The notes under the pieces: generated by a model
The model's database searches: none
What the model saw: the letters and a program-made list of their open reading frames with translations, nothing else
Told to the model about the DNA's origin: nothing
NCBI GenBank assembly: GCA_964530225.1
Contig: CAZHBA010000127.1
Span: 1 to 14,911, forward strand
Direction: 5' to 3'
DNA from: CAZHBA01 sp964530225
GTDB taxonomy: Bacteria; Pseudomonadota; Alphaproteobacteria; UBA6615
DNA: 14,911 bases
Made by a program: the position numbers and the translations under genes
Shown here: positions 14,261 to 14,911 of the stretch, piece after piece
How positions within the stretch are numbered: the stretch's first letter is position 1
Layout: the number at the start of each line of letters is the position of its first letter

Positions 14261-14345
14261 AATTACCCTCTCCGAAAAGGAGAGGGGCTTTGCGCCAGTG
14301 CAATTGCAGGTGAATTAACTTCCAATCTCCATAGGGGAGGGGCTT
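14261..14345. repeat. Two degenerate copies of a roughly 30-bp palindromic unit
   Basis: Unit 1 (14261-14290) and unit 2 (14317-14345) share the layout A-A-y-T-w-C-C, then CTCC, a short loop, and GGGGCTT at the end. The 9-mer GAGGGGCTT is identical at 14282-14290 and 14337-14345. Unit 1 is a perfect 8-bp stem; unit 2 is eroded and its end overlaps the carboxypeptidase stop codon. This looks like a dispersed intergenic palindrome family, but only these two copies are visible. Confidence 0.5.
14266..14286. terminator. Strong hairpin between convergent genes
   Basis: CCCTCTCC (14266-14273) and GGAGAGGG (14279-14286) are perfect reverse complements around the loop GAAAA. It starts 8 bases after the FAH stop and lies between convergent genes, so it may stop transcripts from both sides. 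The T-tract is short on the plus strand (CTTTG), so rho-independent termination is plausible but not certain. Confidence 0.6.
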
Positions 14346-14911
14346 ACCGTAAGTTGTCGACGATGGCGGCGATGGCGTCGAGGTGGGCGGCACCGAAAGT
14401 GCGCGAGCGCTCCGCCGACCAACCGAACTCGGGCTCAGGCCGGTCGGCATTGTCCTTGAATGGCATTTCCAGGGTCAGAGACAGGCAGCCGAAAGTCTCG
14501 GCGACATAGTTGGCGCACATGGTGAGGTTGCCCAAGCCGGGCTTGCTCACCGGGTAGCCGTGCTCGGTTTGGAACTCGGGGCTGGCGTCGAGTAGCGCTT
14601 GATCGAAAGCAGCTTGTAATTCCTTTTGTTTGTTGCTCAGTGAGGGAATGCCCATCATGCCGGAGAGGAAATTGTAGGGCAGCGCCTCGTCGCCATGGAC
14701 GTCGAGGCAGAAATCGACACCGGTCTCGTGCATGTGGCTGCGCGCCAGGAACACTTCCGGGCTGCGCCCCATCGCCGGTTCAACCCATTCCCGGTTGAGG
14801 TTGGTGCCGGCGGCGTTGGTGCGCAGATGGCCGCGCCGGCTACCGTCCGGGTTCATGTTGGGTACCAGGTAGAACACTGCTTTGTCGAGGAGTGCGGTGG
14901 CGGTCGCATCG
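14344..14911 (-). CDS. M14-family zinc carboxypeptidase, 5' truncated
   Basis: Zinc peptidase of the M14 (carboxypeptidase A-like) clan, in the branch related to cytosolic carboxypeptidases. The C-terminal 188 residues are visible. The reading frame runs off the right edge: upstream of the GTG codon at 14875-14877 (an internal Val) it continues with D-A-T-A-T-A-L-L-D-K-A, so the N-terminal half is outside. Visible signatures are VPNMNPDGSRRGHLRTNAAG, then N-L-N-R-E-W. DVHGDEALPYNF carries a zinc-ligand His, and LTLEMPFKDN carries the catalytic Glu. Family members remove C-terminal residues from peptides; some act on protein tails. No signal can be judged since the start is missing. It converges with the FAH gene and seems unrelated to the acyl-CoA module. 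Confidence 0.9.
   Translation of the reverse strand, partial: DATATALLDKAVFYLVPNMNPDGSRRGHLRTNAAGTNLNREWVEPAMGRSPEVFLARSHMHETGVDFCLDVHGDEALPYNFLSGMMGIPSLSNKQKELQAAFDQALLDASPEFQTEHGYPVSKPGLGNLTMCANYVAETFGCLSLTLEMPFKDNADRPEPEFGWSAERSRTFGAAHLDAIAAIVDNLR

Noticed and set aside
1..14911. CRISPR array, tRNA/rRNA, transposase, phage or toxin-antitoxin genes
   Set aside because: No regularly spaced repeats, cloverleaf-like sequence, or matching protein motifs were seen on either strand.

Overview
The window is GC-rich, uses GTG as well as ATG starts and has good Shine-Dalgarno sites. Its genes are those of an aerobic heterotroph that takes up and beta-oxidises organic acids. The transporter and ligase sequences (for example the LivM N-terminus and the basic LivF tail) are of a type I associate with Alphaproteobacteria, perhaps Rhodospirillales. 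That placement is inference from style and recollection, not a computed one.

Left third (1-5484, + strand): most of a branched-chain-amino-acid-type (LIV/HAAT) ABC importer. In order it holds a 5'-truncated LivH permease, LivM permease, a secreted periplasmic binding protein and a LivF ATPase. A PaaK-like AMP-forming acyl-CoA ligase homologue follows. The second ATPase (LivG) is not here and probably lies upstream. A strong intrinsic terminator sits between the binding-protein gene and livF. The importer-ligase pairing suggests uptake of a carboxylic acid followed by CoA activation. The ligase looks unusual in its P-loop and at the usual C-terminal lysine position.

Middle (5586-9874): a zinc-independent MDR oxidoreductase (+) converges with an SDR oxidoreductase (-). 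A divergent interval then leads to a possible 43-codon ORF coupled to a hydroxypyruvate isomerase-like gene (+). Next come three closely spaced inverted repeats, a gene-poor stretch and a Gfo/Idh/MocA oxidoreductase (-). Gene-poor intervals flank the Gfo/Idh/MocA gene on both sides and contain only possible gene remnants. This part looks like a patchwork of sugar-acid/polyol-type enzymes dropped between two acyl-CoA modules.

Right third (10328-14911): a crotonase (-) is divergent from a tight + strand unit of two acyl-CoA dehydrogenase subunits (overlapping by ATGA) and a fumarylacetoacetate-hydrolase-family enzyme. The two dehydrogenase proteins look like complementary subunits of a heteromeric enzyme. 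The crotonase lacks both classical hydratase glutamates. A palindromic repeat/terminator region separates this unit from a convergent, 5'-truncated M14 zinc carboxypeptidase.

A coherent but unproven reading is import of an organic acid, CoA thioester formation, alpha,beta-dehydrogenation by the paired dehydrogenases, crotonase chemistry and FAH-type hydrolysis. I see no CRISPR array, RNA gene, insertion sequence, phage or defence system.
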